A stretch of DNA of 64,000 nt from Limnohabitans sp. JirII-31. Lineage in GTDB: Bacteria; Pseudomonadota; Gammaproteobacteria; Burkholderiales; Burkholderiaceae_C. Under the pieces are notes generated by a model, which saw only the letters and a list, made by a program, of their open reading frames with translations, was not told the DNA's origin and did no database searches. Of this stretch, positions 17,892 through 27,211 are shown piece after piece (the first letter of the stretch is position 1; each line of letters opens with the position of its first letter). Made by a program: the position numbers and the translations under genes. The stretch is from positions 1 through 64,000 of the forward strand of contig NZ_NESA01000008.1 in NCBI RefSeq assembly GCF_002778315.1. The letters are read 5' to 3'.

Positions 17892-20800
17892 CTATTTGGC
17901 GGCAACGGCTTTTTTAGCCTTGGCTACGGATGCCTTCACTTCCTTGGCAGCATGAAGCTCGCCCAAGGCACGCTTGTATTCGTTGGGGAAGACTTTGACG
18001 AACTTGCCACGTGACTCAGCCCAGGTGTCCAGCAAGTCGCGGGCACGCTTGGAGCCGGTCCAGCGGTGGTGGTCTTCAAGCAGCTTTTTGAGCTGGGCTT
18101 CGTCGGTTTGGTCACGGTGCCAAATGGCACGTGGCAAAGCGGCTTCTTGCTCAGCAGCGGTCAGCACCTTTTCCAAAGACACCATGGCCGTGTTGCAGCG
18201 TTTGCTGAACTGACCGTCTTCGTCGTACACATAGGCCACGCCACCGCTCATACCAGCCGCAAAGTTGCGTCCCGTTTTGCCCAGCACAGCCACGGTGCCA
18301 CCGGTCATGTATTCGCACCCGTGGTCGCCCGTGCCTTCCACCACCGCGGTGGCGCCCGACAGACGGACTGCAAAGCGCTCGCCGGCAACGCCAGCGAAGA
18401 AGGCTTCGCCGCGTGTGGCTCCAATCATCACGGTGTTGCCCACGATGATGTTGTTGACCGCTTCGCCTCGGAAATCGAGGCTCGGGCGAACCACCACACG
18501 ACCACCCGACAAACCTTTGCCGGTGTAGTCGTTGGCGTCACCAATCAGGTACAAGGTGATGCCGTTGCACAAGAACGCGCCGAACGATTGACCGCCCGTG
18601 CCTTCGAGTTGGATGCGGATCGAGTCGTCCGGCAAACCTTCTGGGTGCACCTTGGTCACCGCGCCAGACAGCATGGCACCGACCGAACGGTTGACGTTGC
18701 GAGTCACGTCCATGAACTGCACTTTTTCGCCACGCTCGATGGCAGGCTTGGATTTCTCGATCAGTTTTTGGTCGAGTGCTTTTTCCAAACCGTGGTCTTG
18801 GGTGGACACATGCAAACGCGGCACATCGGCACCCACTTGCGGCACGGCCAGCAAACGGCTGAAGTCCAGGCCACTGGCTTTCCAGTGCTCGATGCCTTGG
18901 CGCATGTCGAGCAAATCGGCACGGCCAATCATGTCGTCGAACTTGCGGATACCCAGTTGGGCCATGATCTGGCGCACTTCTTCGGCGATGAAGAAGAAGT
19001 AATTCACCACATGCTCGGGCTTGCCCGTGAACTTCTTGCGCAACTCGGGGTCTTGTGTGGCCACGCCCACCGGGCAGGTGTTCAGGTGGCACTTGCGCAT
19101 CATGATGCAGCCTTCCACCACCAGCGGTGCGGTGGCAAAGCCAAACTCGTCAGCACCCAACAAAGCACCCACGGCCACATCACGACCGGTCTTCATTTGA
19201 CCGTCGGCTTGCACACGGATACGACCGCGCAAACCGTTGAGCACCAAGGTTTGTTGGGTTTCGGCCAAACCGATTTCCCATGGGCTGCCTGCGTGTTTGA
19301 TGGACGACCAAGGCGATGCGCCCGTGCCACCGTCGTGCCCGGCGATCACCACGTGATCGGCCTTGCACTTGGCTACGCCTGCGGCGATGGTGCCCACACC
19401 AATTTCAGACACCAACTTGACGCTGATGTCGGCATGCGGTGCCACGTTTTTCAAGTCGTGGATCAGCTGAGCCAAGTCTTCGATGGAGTAAATGTCGTGG
19501 TGCGGCGGGGGCGAAATCAAGCCTACGCCTGGCACGCTGTAGCGCAGCTTGCCGATGTACTCAGACACTTTGGCACCTGGCAGCTGACCGCCTTCACCCG
19601 GCTTGGCGCCTTGGGCCATCTTGATCTGAATTTGATCTGACGACGACAGGTATTCGGCGGTGACACCAAAGCGTCCCGAGGCCACTTGCTTGATGCGCGA
19701 GCGCAGGCTGTCGCCCGCTTGCAGCGGCATGTCGACTTCCACCACATCGTCACCGATCACGCTCTTCAAGGTCTCGCCCAGTTTGATGGGGATGCCTTTG
19801 AGTTCGTTGCGGTAACGCGCAGGGTCTTCACCGCCTTCGCCAGTGTTGCTTTTTCCCCCGATGCGGTTCATCGCCACAGCCAGGGTGGCATGGGCTTCAG
19901 TGCTGATCGAGCCCAAAGACATGGCACCCGTGGCAAAGCGTTTGACGATCTCGGTGGCAGGTTCAACCTCGTCCACCGAAATGGCTTTGGCTGGGTCGAT
20001 CTTGAACTCAAACAAACCACGCAAGGTCAGGTGGCGTTTGTTCTGGTCGTTGACGATCTGGGCGTACTCTTTGTACGTGTTGAAGTTGTTCGAGCGCGTG
20101 CTGTGCTGCAACTTGGCAATCGCATCAGGCGTCCACATGTGTTCTTCGCCGCGGGCACGCCAAGCGTATTCGCCACCGGTGTCGAGCATGTTGGCCAAGA
20201 TGGGGCTGTCACCAAACGCGGCTTTGTGCATGCGGATGGCTTCTTCTGCCATTTCAAAAATGCCAATGCCCTCCACGCGGCTGGGCGTGCCGGTGAAGTA
20301 CTTGTTGACGGTTTCGGTGTTGATGCCAATGGCTTCAAACAGCTGTGCGCCGCAATAGGACATGTAAGTCGACACACCCATTTTGGACATGATCTTGGAC
20401 AGACCTTTGCCAATGGCTTTGACGTAGTTGTAAATCGCTTTGTCGGTCGACAAATCGGCTGGCAAGTCTTTGTGCATGGCAGCCAAGGTTTGCATGGCGA
20501 GGTAGGGATGCACGGCTTCGGCACCATAACCGGCCAACACAGCAAAGTGATGCACCTCACGGGCGCTGCCCGTCTCCACTACCAAGCCAGCGGTGGTGCG
20601 CAAACCTTCACGCACCAAGTGCTGGTGAATGGCAGACAGTGCCAACACGGCGGGGATGGCCACCTGGGTGGCGCTCACGCCACGGTCGCTGATGATCAAA
20701 ATGTTTTTGCCACCTTTGATCGCATCCACCGCTTCGGCACACAAGGACGCCAATTTGGCTTCCACACCGTCATGACCCCAAGCCAAGGGGTAGGCGATGT

Positions 20801-22655
20801 TGAGGGTTGCGCTCTTGAACTTGCCTTGGGTGTGTCGCTCAATGTCGCGCAACTTGGCCATGTCGGTGAAGTCGAGCACCGGCTGGCTCACTTCCAAACG
20901 CATGGGCGGGTTGACTTGGTTGATGTCAAGCAGGTTGGGCTTGGGTCCAATGAAAGACACCAAGGACATGACGATGGCTTCGCGGATCGGATCGATTGGC
21001 GGGTTGGTCACCTGAGCAAACAACTGTTTGAAGTAGTTGTAGAGCGGTTTGTTTTTGCTAGACAAAACAGCCAAGGGGCTGTCGTTGCCCATCGAGCCAA
21101 TGCCCTCTTCGCCATTGATGGCCATGGGGGCCATCAAGAACTTGATGTCTTCTTGCGTGTAGCCAAACGCTTGCTGCAAATCCAACAGTTCGGGGCTGGC
21201 ATCTTCCAGGCCCACACCATGGGGCTCGGAAGCGTCCACAGGCAACTCTTGACTGCCCTCACCGGCCACCGGATGCTCCACATCGTCCAAGCGGATGCGG
21301 ACGTTCTCGATCCACTGCTTGTAAGGTTTGGTGTTGGTCAAGCCCGCTTTGAGCTCTTCGTCGTCGATCATGCGGCCTTGTTCCAAATCGATCAGGAACA
21401 TCTTGCCGGGTTGCAAACGCCACTTGCGCACGATCTTGCTTTCGGCCACGGGCAACACGCCGGATTCTGAGCCCATGATCACCATGTCGTCATCGGTGAT
21501 GCAGTAACGCGATGGACGCAAGCCGTTGCGGTCCAGCGTAGCGCCAATCTGGCGACCATCGGTGAACACGATAGAAGCCGGACCATCCCAGGGCTCCAAC
21601 ATCGCGGCGTGGTATTCGTAAAACGCTTTGCGACGCTCGTCCATGGTGGTGTGCTGTTCCCAAGGTTCGGGAATCATCATCATCACGGCCTGGCTGATGG
21701 GGTAGCCCGACATCGTCAACAACTCCAAACAGTTGTCAAACGTGGCGGTGTCCGATTGGTCGGCAAAGCTGATGGGGTAGAGCTTTTTCAAGTCGTCGCC
21801 CAACACGGGTGACGACATCACGCCTTCGCGTGCCTTCATCCAGTTGTAGTTGCCTTTGACCGTGTTGATCTCGCCGTTGTGCGCCACATAGCGATACGGG
21901 TGAGCCAGCGGCCACTCAGGGAAGGTGTTGGTTGAGAAACGTTGGTGCACCAGGCCCAAGGCCGAGACGCAGCGTTCGTCAGACAAGTCTTTGAAATACG
22001 TGCCCACCTGATCGGCCAACAGCAAGCCCTTGTAGATGACCGTGCGGCTGGACATGCTGGGCACGTAATATTCTTTGCTGTGCTTGAGGTTCAGGTTCTG
22101 AATGGCAGCGCTGGCGGTTTTGCGAATCACATACAGCTTGCGTTCCAGAGCGTCTTGCACGATCACGTTGTTGCCGCGACCAATGAAGATTTGACGCATG
22201 ATCGGCTCTTTGGCACGCACCGTGGGCGACATGGGCATTTCAAGGTTGACGGGCACATCGCGCCAGCCCAGCAGCACCTGGCCTTCGGCCAACACCGCAC
22301 GCTCCAACTCTTGCTCACAGGCCAGACGGGATGCATGCTCTTTGGGCAAGAACACCATGCCCACACCGTATTCGCCCATGGTCGGCAAGGTCACGCCTTG
22401 TTTGGCCATCTCTTCCCGGTACAGCGCATCGGGCAGCTGAATCAAGATGCCTGCGCCGTCGCCCATCAAGGCATCTGCGCCCACCGCACCCCGGTGGTCC
22501 AGGTTTTCCAGAATCTTCAAAGCCTGGCCCACGATGGCGTGACTCTTGACCCCTTTGATGTGGGCCACAAAACCCACGCCGCAGGCGTCATGTTCGTTCG
22601 AAGGGTCGTACAAACCCTGATGTTGCAGTTGTGCTTTTTGGGCAGCCGTGGTCAT
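17892..22655 (-). CDS. gltB: Glutamate synthase (NADPH) large subunit GltB
   Basis: GltB (1587 aa) makes two glutamates from glutamine and 2-oxoglutarate. The N-terminal class II amidotransferase has its nucleophile Cys in [10 protein letters not shown], after a propeptide of about 22 residues that is normally removed. The FMN-binding synthase domain includes [16 protein letters not shown] and [19 protein letters not shown]; the 3Fe-4S cysteines are in [15 protein letters not shown]; the C-terminal beta-helix has [12 protein letters not shown] chose ATG 22655, preceded by AGAGGA; upstream in-frame codons lack family residues. A large opposite-strand frame (19686-21470) is a shadow. Confidence 0.97.
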   Translation of the reverse strand: MTTAAQKAQLQHQGLYDPSNEHDACGVGFVAHIKGVKSHAIVGQALKILENLDHRGAVGADALMGDGAGILIQLPDALYREEMAKQGVTLPTMGEYGVGMVFLPKEHASRLACEQELERAVLAEGQVLLGWRDVPVNLEMPMSPTVRAKEPIMRQIFIGRGNNVIVQDALERKLYVIRKTASAAIQNLNLKHSKEYYVPSMSSRTVIYKGLLLADQVGTYFKDLSDERCVSALGLVHQRFSTNTFPEWPLAHPYRYVAHNGEINTVKGNYNWMKAREGVMSSPVLGDDLKKLYPISFADQSDTATFDNCLELLTMSGYPISQAVMMMIPEPWEQHTTMDERRKAFYEYHAAMLEPWDGPASIVFTDGRQIGATLDRNGLRPSRYCITDDDMVIMGSESGVLPVAESKIVRKWRLQPGKMFLIDLEQGRMIDDEELKAGLTNTKPYKQWIENVRIRLDDVEHPVAGEGSQELPVDASEPHGVGLEDASPELLDLQQAFGYTQEDIKFLMAPMAINGEEGIGSMGNDSPLAVLSSKNKPLYNYFKQLFAQVTNPPIDPIREAIVMSLVSFIGPKPNLLDINQVNPPMRLEVSQPVLDFTDMAKLRDIERHTQGKFKSATLNIAYPLAWGHDGVEAKLASLCAEAVDAIKGGKNILIISDRGVSATQVAIPAVLALSAIHQHLVREGLRTTAGLVVETGSAREVHHFAVLAGYGAEAVHPYLAMQTLAAMHKDLPADLSTDKAIYNYVKAIGKGLSKIMSKMGVSTYMSYCGAQLFEAIGINTETVNKYFTGTPSRVEGIGIFEMAEEAIRMHKAAFGDSPILANMLDTGGEYAWRARGEEHMWTPDAIAKLQHSTRSNNFNTYKEYAQIVNDQNKRHLTLRGLFEFKIDPAKAISVDEVEPATEIVKRFATGAMSLGSISTEAHATLAVAMNRIGGKSNTGEGGEDPARYRNELKGIPIKLGETLKSVIGDDVVEVDMPLQAGDSLRSRIKQVASGRFGVTAEYLSSSDQIQIKMAQGAKPGEGGQLPGAKVSEYIGKLRYSVPGVGLISPPPHHDIYSIEDLAQLIHDLKNVAPHADISVKLVSEIGVGTIAAGVAKCKADHVVIAGHDGGTGASPWSSIKHAGSPWEIGLAETQQTLVLNGLRGRIRVQADGQMKTGRDVAVGALLGADEFGFATAPLVVEGCIMMRKCHLNTCPVGVATQDPELRKKFTGKPEHVVNYFFFIAEEVRQIMAQLGIRKFDDMIGRADLLDMRQGIEHWKASGLDFSRLLAVPQVGADVPRLHVSTQDHGLEKALDQKLIEKSKPAIERGEKVQFMDVTRNVNRSVGAMLSGAVTKVHPEGLPDDSIRIQLEGTGGQSFGAFLCNGITLYLIGDANDYTGKGLSGGRVVVRPSLDFRGEAVNNIIVGNTVMIGATRGEAFFAGVAGERFAVRLSGATAVVEGTGDHGCEYMTGGTVAVLGKTGRNFAAGMSGGVAYVYDEDGQFSKRCNTAMVSLEKVLTAAEQEAALPRAIWHRDQTDEAQLKKLLEDHHRWTGSKRARDLLDTWAESRGKFVKVFPNEYKRALGELHAAKEVKASVAKAKKAVAAK

Positions 22656-22720
22656 GGCGCGTTCCTCTAAATATTCAGCGGGGGTGAGAGGATACTGCAC
22701 TGCACCATTTATGCCAAGCA

Positions 22721-22786
22721 AATTAATTGGGGTCAGAACCCAATTAATTGACGCACCGAAACGACAAGAAATTAATTGGGGACAGG
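22721..22786. repeat. Palindromic repeats at the 3' side of the RAYT gene
   Basis: AATTAATTGGG and CCCAATTAATT (22721-22731, 22739-22749) are perfect 11-bp arms around GTCAGAA. A second copy of the left arm, AATTAATTGGGGACAGG, lies at 22770-22786 and encodes the last residues and stop of the transposase gene. Such GGGGTCAGA-type palindromes are the usual companions of this kind of Y1 transposase. Confidence 0.75.
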
Positions 22787-23479
22787 TTTATCGCCCTTGG
22801 AAAAAGGCCGTCCCGCCTTGGTTTTGCTCAAACGGCGTTCTGTTTGTACCTGCAAACTGGCCTTGAAGCGGTCGTCACCCAGCGCCCAACCACTGAGCGT
22901 GGCATCGGTCAATGCACCCTGTTGGTCCGTGCTGATACCGGCTTGCACCAATTCGGCGTACGCCGCCTCGCGGGCAAATGGGGTGTTGCCCAACGCCCAG
23001 TAAAGGGCATGGGGCGTGACCAAACGATCGCTACGCTGGCCGATGTAATGCCGATGGCTGGACCACACATAGTCTTCGGGCTGCGCAACCATGTGGGCTC
23101 GCACAGGGTTGAGGTCGATGTAGACCATGCAAGCCAGCAAATAACGGTCGGTTTGAATCAGCGTGGAGCGGTAACGCCCTTCCCACAGCGTGCCCGTGCG
23201 GCCATGGACTTTGTTGAACACCTGCACATAGCTGCGGCCCACCGCTTGCATCATCTTGGGCAAAGCTTGGTCTAGTTGGGGCGTGACCAGCAGGTGCAGG
23301 TGGTTGCTCATCAGCACATAAGCATGAATGTCCACACCCTGCACTTTGCTGTGCTCAGCCAACAAATCAAGCATGCGCTGGTAATCGGCGGTGGCTTTGA
23401 AAATATCTTGCCGGTTGTTGCCACGCAAGATGACGTGATGCGGATAGCCGGTAACAGTGAGACGGGGAAGGCGAGCCAT
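22772..23479 (-). CDS. REP-associated tyrosine transposase (RAYT, Y1/IS200-like)
   Basis: A 235-residue HUH-type transposase. It opens [20 protein letters not shown], has the HUH pair in MSNHLHLLV and the catalytic Tyr region [14 protein letters not shown], then LWEGRYRST and [13 protein letters not shown], all typical of RAYTs that cut single-stranded DNA at palindromic repeats. The C-terminus GDKPVPN is encoded by the flanking repeat itself. Matching AATTGGG repeats lie on both sides (22721-22786 and 23489-23513). It sits alone between gltB and a methyltransferase gene, so it is likely a mobile unit. Confidence 0.9.
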   Translation of the reverse strand: MARLPRLTVTGYPHHVILRGNNRQDIFKATADYQRMLDLLAEHSKVQGVDIHAYVLMSNHLHLLVTPQLDQALPKMMQAVGRSYVQVFNKVHGRTGTLWEGRYRSTLIQTDRYLLACMVYIDLNPVRAHMVAQPEDYVWSSHRHYIGQRSDRLVTPHALYWALGNTPFAREAAYAELVQAGISTDQQGALTDATLSGWALGDDRFKASLQVQTERRLSKTKAGRPFSKGDKPVPN

Positions 23480-23488
23480 GACGCCATG

Positions 23489-23513
23489 TTAATTGGGATC
23501 TGACCCCCATTAA
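23489..23513. repeat. Palindromic repeat at the 5' side of the RAYT gene
   Basis: TTAATTGGG, then ATCTGAC, then CCCCATTAA form an imperfect inverted repeat of the same family as the one at 22721-22749. It begins 10 bp before the transposase start codon and touches the stop codon of the next gene (23510), which may mark the insertion edge. Confidence 0.65.
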
Positions 23514-24364
23514 ATTTTGAAGCGTGTCTGAGCCAGTTCTTGCAAGCCAAATTCTTCCAACAGGGACTGCAAACGCTCCGCAGAACTGCGTTTTTTCTGG
23601 CCAGTGTACTTGGCCAGGATGAGTTCGTTTTTCATGCTGTGCTCCCAACCCACCAGCTCGGTGACGGTGACTTGGTAGCCCTGCGCCTCCAAGTACAAGC
23701 AGCGCAACACGTTGGTGAGTTGGCTGCCCATCTCGCGGGTGTGCAACGGATGACGCCACAGCTCCGCCAAGGGTGTGCGCTGCAAGTTCAGGGCTTTGTG
23801 CTGGTTGAGCACGCGCGCCAGCTCGGCCTGGCAGCAAGGCACCAGCACCATGTACTGGGCTGTCTTTTGCAGGCCAAACGCAATGGCGTCGTCAGTGGCG
23901 GTGTCGCAGGCGTGCAGCGCAGTGACCACATCGATGTGCGCGGGCAGCGCATCACTGTGCGCCGACTCGGCCACACTGAGGTTGAGAAACTGCATGCGCT
24001 CAAACCCCAAACGCTGCGCCAGCGCCTGAGAGGAGGCCACCAATTCAGCCCGAGTTTCAATGCCGTAAATGTGGCCCCGCCCCAGCGCCTTGAAAAACAG
24101 GTCGTAAATGATGAAACCTAAATACGACTTGCCTGCCCCGTGGTCCGCCAAGGTGGGTCCCGCCTCGCTCGCTGGCAGTTCTTTCAACAGCTTGTCGATG
24201 AATTGAAACAGGTGGTAGACCTGTTTCAGTTTGCGGCGCGAATCTTGGTTGAGCTTGCCGTCCCGCGTGAGGATGTGCAGCTCTTTGAGCAACTCAATGG
24301 ATTGGCCGGGACGCAGGTCGAGGTCGAGCGGTTTGGGGGCTGCGGCTGGTTTGTGTTTGGACAT
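23510..24364 (-). CDS. Class I SAM-dependent methyltransferase (methyltransferase domain 32 type)
   Basis: The protein (284 aa) carries a Rossmann methyltransferase: the SAM-binding strand and loop are about residues 95-110 (LADHGAGKSYLGF), then HIYGIETRAELV, the motif-IV region VVTALHACDTATDDAI and a PCCQAEL segment. The HACDTATD and PCCQ pair is typical of the family related to GSTCD/Trm13-like proteins. The N-terminal 85 residues are helical and charged. The substrate is unknown. Its stop lies at the RAYT repeat; the gap to the upstream ATPase gene is only 7 bp. Confidence 0.75.
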   Translation of the reverse strand: MSKHKPAAAPKPLDLDLRPGQSIELLKELHILTRDGKLNQDSRRKLKQVYHLFQFIDKLLKELPASEAGPTLADHGAGKSYLGFIIYDLFFKALGRGHIYGIETRAELVASSQALAQRLGFERMQFLNLSVAESAHSDALPAHIDVVTALHACDTATDDAIAFGLQKTAQYMVLVPCCQAELARVLNQHKALNLQRTPLAELWRHPLHTREMGSQLTNVLRCLYLEAQGYQVTVTELVGWEHSMKNELILAKYTGQKKRSSAERLQSLLEEFGLQELAQTRFKI

Positions 24365-24371
24365 ATTACTT

Positions 24372-25565
24372 TTAACGATTGCTTTGATTTTGTTCGGTCA
24401 CCCAGCGGATGGCGGTCATCACATCCACCACTTCAATGCCCTCTTTCATGGGGTAAGTTTGCGCAACAGGCGCCACCAACAATTTGCGTGCTGCCCCTAA
24501 GTCTGTGGCAGCTTGATAAAAGCCTCTAGACACGCTGGGCGCACTGGAGCGTTTGATTTCAATCGTCCATGTTTCTTGATTTCGAAATGTCAGCACCAAG
24601 TCCACCTCGGCGCCGTTGCTGGTGCGGTAAAAGCTGGCCTCGGCTTGCGACGCTGCGTTGATCAACTGCTCCACCACAAACCCCTCCCAGCTTGAGCCCG
24701 CCACGGGGTGTCCCAGCACAGCATCGAGACTCGATAAACCCAACAAGGCATGCACCAAGCCACTGTCGCGCACATAGACCTTAGGCGCGCGAATCAAACG
24801 CTTGCCCACATTGCCATGCCATGCGGGCAGGCGGCGCACCAGCATCAAGTCGCACAGCAAGTCGATGTACCGGCTTACGGTCTGACCACTGATTGCCAAC
24901 GCAGCGGCCAACTTGGACTGATCCAACAACTCGCCTTGGTGGTGCGCCAGCATGGTCCACAAACGCCGCAAGGTGGTGGCGGGTATGCGGGGGCCGAGGG
25001 CAGGAATGTCTTTTTCCAAATAGGTGGCAATGAACACCTCGCGCCAGGTCATGCTGTCTGCATCGGTTTTCGCCAACCATGACAAAGGAAAACCGCCACG
25101 CACCCACAATGCATTGAGGTCTGCCACGCTGTGAGTGCCCGTGAAAATTTCGGTCGCTTGAAGCGGCGGCAGTTCCACATAGGCCACGCGACCAGCCAAG
25201 CTTTCACTGGACTGTTGCAACAACACCCCAGTGGCCGAACCCAACAACAAGAACTGCCCGCTGGCTTGACCCATGCGGCGACGCTGATCAATCACACCAC
25301 GCAAAACACCAAACAACTCGGGCATGCGTTGCACCTCATCCAAAATGACCAACTGCTGCGCATGTGCCATTAAGAAGGCTTCGGTGTCATCCAACTGCCT
25401 CTGTGCGGAAGGCAGCTCAAGATCCAAATAGAGCGCATCTGGATACAGCGCCTTCTGGGCAAAAGCCAACGTGGTTTTGCCCACCTGACGCGGCCCAAGC
25501 AAGCCTACGGCAGGAAACTGCTGCAAGAGTTGAATGAGTTTTTGCTGGGATTGGCGTTGATACAC
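24372..25565 (-). CDS. AAA ATPase with C-terminal DUF4143 domain
   Basis: A 397-residue protein: P-loop GPRQVGKTTLA near residue 24, Walker B LVILDEVQRMP near 73, sensor-like LLGSATG, then the DUF4143 nuclease-like domain (YVRDSGLVHALLGL; WEGFVVEQLINAA; EVDLVLTF...WTIEIKRSS). These ATPases occur widely as single accessory genes of unknown function. The start is GTG 25565, just inside a perfect inverted repeat (25567-25601) that probably acts as operator. The ATG at 25569 is out of frame. Confidence 0.88.
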   Translation of the reverse strand: MYQRQSQQKLIQLLQQFPAVGLLGPRQVGKTTLAFAQKALYPDALYLDLELPSAQRQLDDTEAFLMAHAQQLVILDEVQRMPELFGVLRGVIDQRRRMGQASGQFLLLGSATGVLLQQSSESLAGRVAYVELPPLQATEIFTGTHSVADLNALWVRGGFPLSWLAKTDADSMTWREVFIATYLEKDIPALGPRIPATTLRRLWTMLAHHQGELLDQSKLAAALAISGQTVSRYIDLLCDLMLVRRLPAWHGNVGKRLIRAPKVYVRDSGLVHALLGLSSLDAVLGHPVAGSSWEGFVVEQLINAASQAEASFYRTSNGAEVDLVLTFRNQETWTIEIKRSSAPSVSRGFYQAATDLGAARKLLVAPVAQTYPMKEGIEVVDVMTAIRWVTEQNQSNR

Positions 25566-25566
25566 C

Positions 25567-25601
25567 CATGTATTTTATCTATTCGACAGAGAAAATACAT
25601 G
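25567..25601. promoter_or_regulatory. Inverted repeat upstream of the DUF4143 ATPase gene
   Basis: CATGTATTTT (25567-25576) and AAAATACATG (25592-25601) are perfect 10-bp arms separated by 15 bases, immediately before the GTG start at 25565. The location suggests an operator or a translational hairpin controlling the ATPase gene. No regulator gene is adjacent. Confidence 0.5.
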
Positions 25602-25696
25602 GTTATTTTCCATTTACTCCCGACAGTGCGCCCGCAACACCTTGATCGAGGCCGTCAAGTGGAACCATAATGGTTTCATTATGGATGGAGAGTGCT

Positions 25697-25942
25697 GTGC
25701 CCACCACTTTGACACTGAAGAATATTCCTGAAGCCGTGTATGACCGCCTCAAGCTTGCAGCAGAAATGCACCGCCGGAGCCTGAACAGTGAGGCTATCGT
25801 GTGCCTAGAGTCGGTACTGATGCCGACAAAGATGATGCCCAGCGAACGCATTGCCCGTGCACGGGAATTACGGGCAACCTTAGCCGCCGGCAAATTCCGC
25901 GCGCGTGACATTGATGCCGCAAAGCGCGAGGACCGCCCATGA
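25697..25942 (+). CDS. VapB/FitA-like ribbon-helix-helix antitoxin
   Basis: A small protein (81 aa) opening PTTLTLKNIPEAVYDRLKLA and then EMHRRSLNSEAI, the Arc/MetJ-type ribbon-helix-helix DNA-binding pattern of FitA/VapB antitoxins. The C-terminus is basic and would wrap the toxin. GGAG ends 6 bases before GTG 25697, so I take this start; in-frame ATGs at 25670 and 25685 would add unconserved residues. It overlaps the PIN toxin gene by 4 bp, as usual for such pairs, and probably represses its own promoter. Confidence 0.8.
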   Translation: MPTTLTLKNIPEAVYDRLKLAAEMHRRSLNSEAIVCLESVLMPTKMMPSERIARARELRATLAAGKFRARDIDAAKREDRP

Positions 25943-26334
25943 TCGTGGTCGATTCCAACGTGTTGGCGTATTTGTATTTGCCTGGTGAGTACACAGCCGC
26001 CGCCGAAGCGCTACTTGAGCATGATTCGGACTGGGCTGCGCCCATTCTCTGGCGCAGCGAGTTCCGCAACATTCTGGCGGGATACATGCGACGCAAAGCC
26101 ATCACCTTTGAACAGGCGAACAGTCTCCAACGAGAAGCGGAGAGCCTGCTTGAGGGCGCGGAGTTCGAGCTTGAATCTGTTGCTGTTCTTGAACTCGTGC
26201 GCGACAGTGACTGCTCCGCATACGACTGCGAATTCATTGCCCTTGCGATGAAGCTCGACACGAAATTGGTCACCATGGACAAGAAGCTCCTACGAGCGTT
26301 TCCGAAGCGCGCCATTGCTCTTTCTACGGGCTAA
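25939..26334 (+). CDS. VapC-type PIN-domain toxin
   Basis: The 131-residue PIN domain has the acidic residues expected for a Mg-dependent ribonuclease: D5 in VVDSNVLAYLY, E42 in WRSEFRNIL, an Asp in CSAYDCEFIALA and D115 or so in LVTMDKKLL. It overlaps the antitoxin gene (ATGA) and ends next to 300 bp of unassigned DNA. By family knowledge VapC toxins cleave tRNA or rRNA; the target here is unknown. Confidence 0.87.
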   Translation: MIVVDSNVLAYLYLPGEYTAAAEALLEHDSDWAAPILWRSEFRNILAGYMRRKAITFEQANSLQREAESLLEGAEFELESVAVLELVRDSDCSAYDCEFIALAMKLDTKLVTMDKKLLRAFPKRAIALSTG

Positions 26335-26638
26335 CGCCCAAGTTATCCGGCGTCCACGTTGAACCGACAGATCCCTGACGCGAGGCAGTTCCGATCGCGA
26401 TGTTGCGCTCTCCCTGAGATAGAAATCAGCGCCTGGCCCACGCATCGACACAAAACTGACCCGCAACCCAAGCCGGGGTGGAGGCCTTCGCGTCCAAATG
26501 CAGCGGCGTCACCACACTTGATCCGCAAAGCCCATCGCTGGACCACGTCTACTCCTGCACGGGCTCGAAAATGCATCAGCCGCCCCCATATTGGAATAGC
26601 GTGAAATATCCGGGCTAGCCCTTGACACACCACAGCAG
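26335..26638. other. Unassigned intergenic stretch after the VapC gene
   Basis: About 300 bp with no convincing gene. A 96-codon minus frame (26343-26633) has biased, Cys/Arg-rich composition and no recognisable motif. The only local features are a 10-bp palindrome GGGCTAGCCC near 26613 and GGGCTAACGCCC at the vapC stop. It may be the decayed remnant of an accessory gene. Confidence 0.5.
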
Positions 26639-27199
26639 CTACCTAGCCACCCGCGCCCTCACCCCCAACGCCTGCCACCCCTCATGCCCCAGCGTGTTCA
26701 ACACCTCGATGTTGCGCTCAAAGATGAGCGACGCATCCGGGTAGGCCGCCACTGCCTTGTCGATGCTCGACTCGCGCAACAAGTGCAGCGTGGGGTACGG
26801 CGTGCGGTTGGTGAAGTTGCTGATGTCGTCCTCTGGCACACCGCCAAATTGGTAGCGCGGGTGAAAGTCGGCCACTTGCAGCACGCCGTCTAACGCCAGG
26901 TCTTGCAACACAGCGTCGCAGTCGCCCAAGAAGTCGTTGAAGTCCAAAAAGTCAGGCAAGGCATGGGGCGCAATCAGCAAGGTGGTGTCGAGTTGTTGCG
27001 GGTCTGCCTCAGCCAGGTGTTGTAACTCGTCGCGCAGCATGGCCAACAAGTCGGCAGGCTCGGCCGAGGTGCACACGCGGTAACGCACCCTGTCTTTCAC
27101 CACGACGGCTTTGGCAAATGGGCACAGGTTCAAACCCACCACGGCTTGCATCAACCAAGTTTGGGTGTCTTCAATGGCGGTGCGTTCGGTGTCGGTCAT
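26639..27199 (-). CDS. DUF1415 family protein
   Basis: A 186-residue conserved protein of unknown function. It has the family's N-terminal block WLMQAVVGLNLCPFAKAVV, the middle PDFLDFNDFL and FHPRYQFGG, and NRTPYPTLHLLRESSIDKAV. The Cys-Pro-Phe in the first block is invariant in relatives I remember. It ends 12 bp before an MFS gene's stop region and is transcribed after it on the same strand. Confidence 0.85.
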   Translation of the reverse strand: MTDTERTAIEDTQTWLMQAVVGLNLCPFAKAVVVKDRVRYRVCTSAEPADLLAMLRDELQHLAEADPQQLDTTLLIAPHALPDFLDFNDFLGDCDAVLQDLALDGVLQVADFHPRYQFGGVPEDDISNFTNRTPYPTLHLLRESSIDKAVAAYPDASLIFERNIEVLNTLGHEGWQALGVRARVAR

Positions 27200-27211
27200 G
27201 GCAGTGCTCCA

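Noticed and set aside
19686-21470. 594-codon plus-strand frame inside gltB
   Set aside because: His/Gln-rich composition with no motif; it mirrors the third-position bias of gltB on the other strand.
26326-26370. attC-like sequence GGGCTAACGCCC and GTTGAAC after the VapC gene
   Set aside because: The first core breaks the RYYYAAC consensus, the spacing holds no L'/L'' stem, and no matching boundary lies before the antitoxin gene.
26343-26633. 96-codon minus-strand frame in the orphan stretch
   Set aside because: No ribosome site, no recognisable motif, unusual Cys/Arg content; not supported as a gene.
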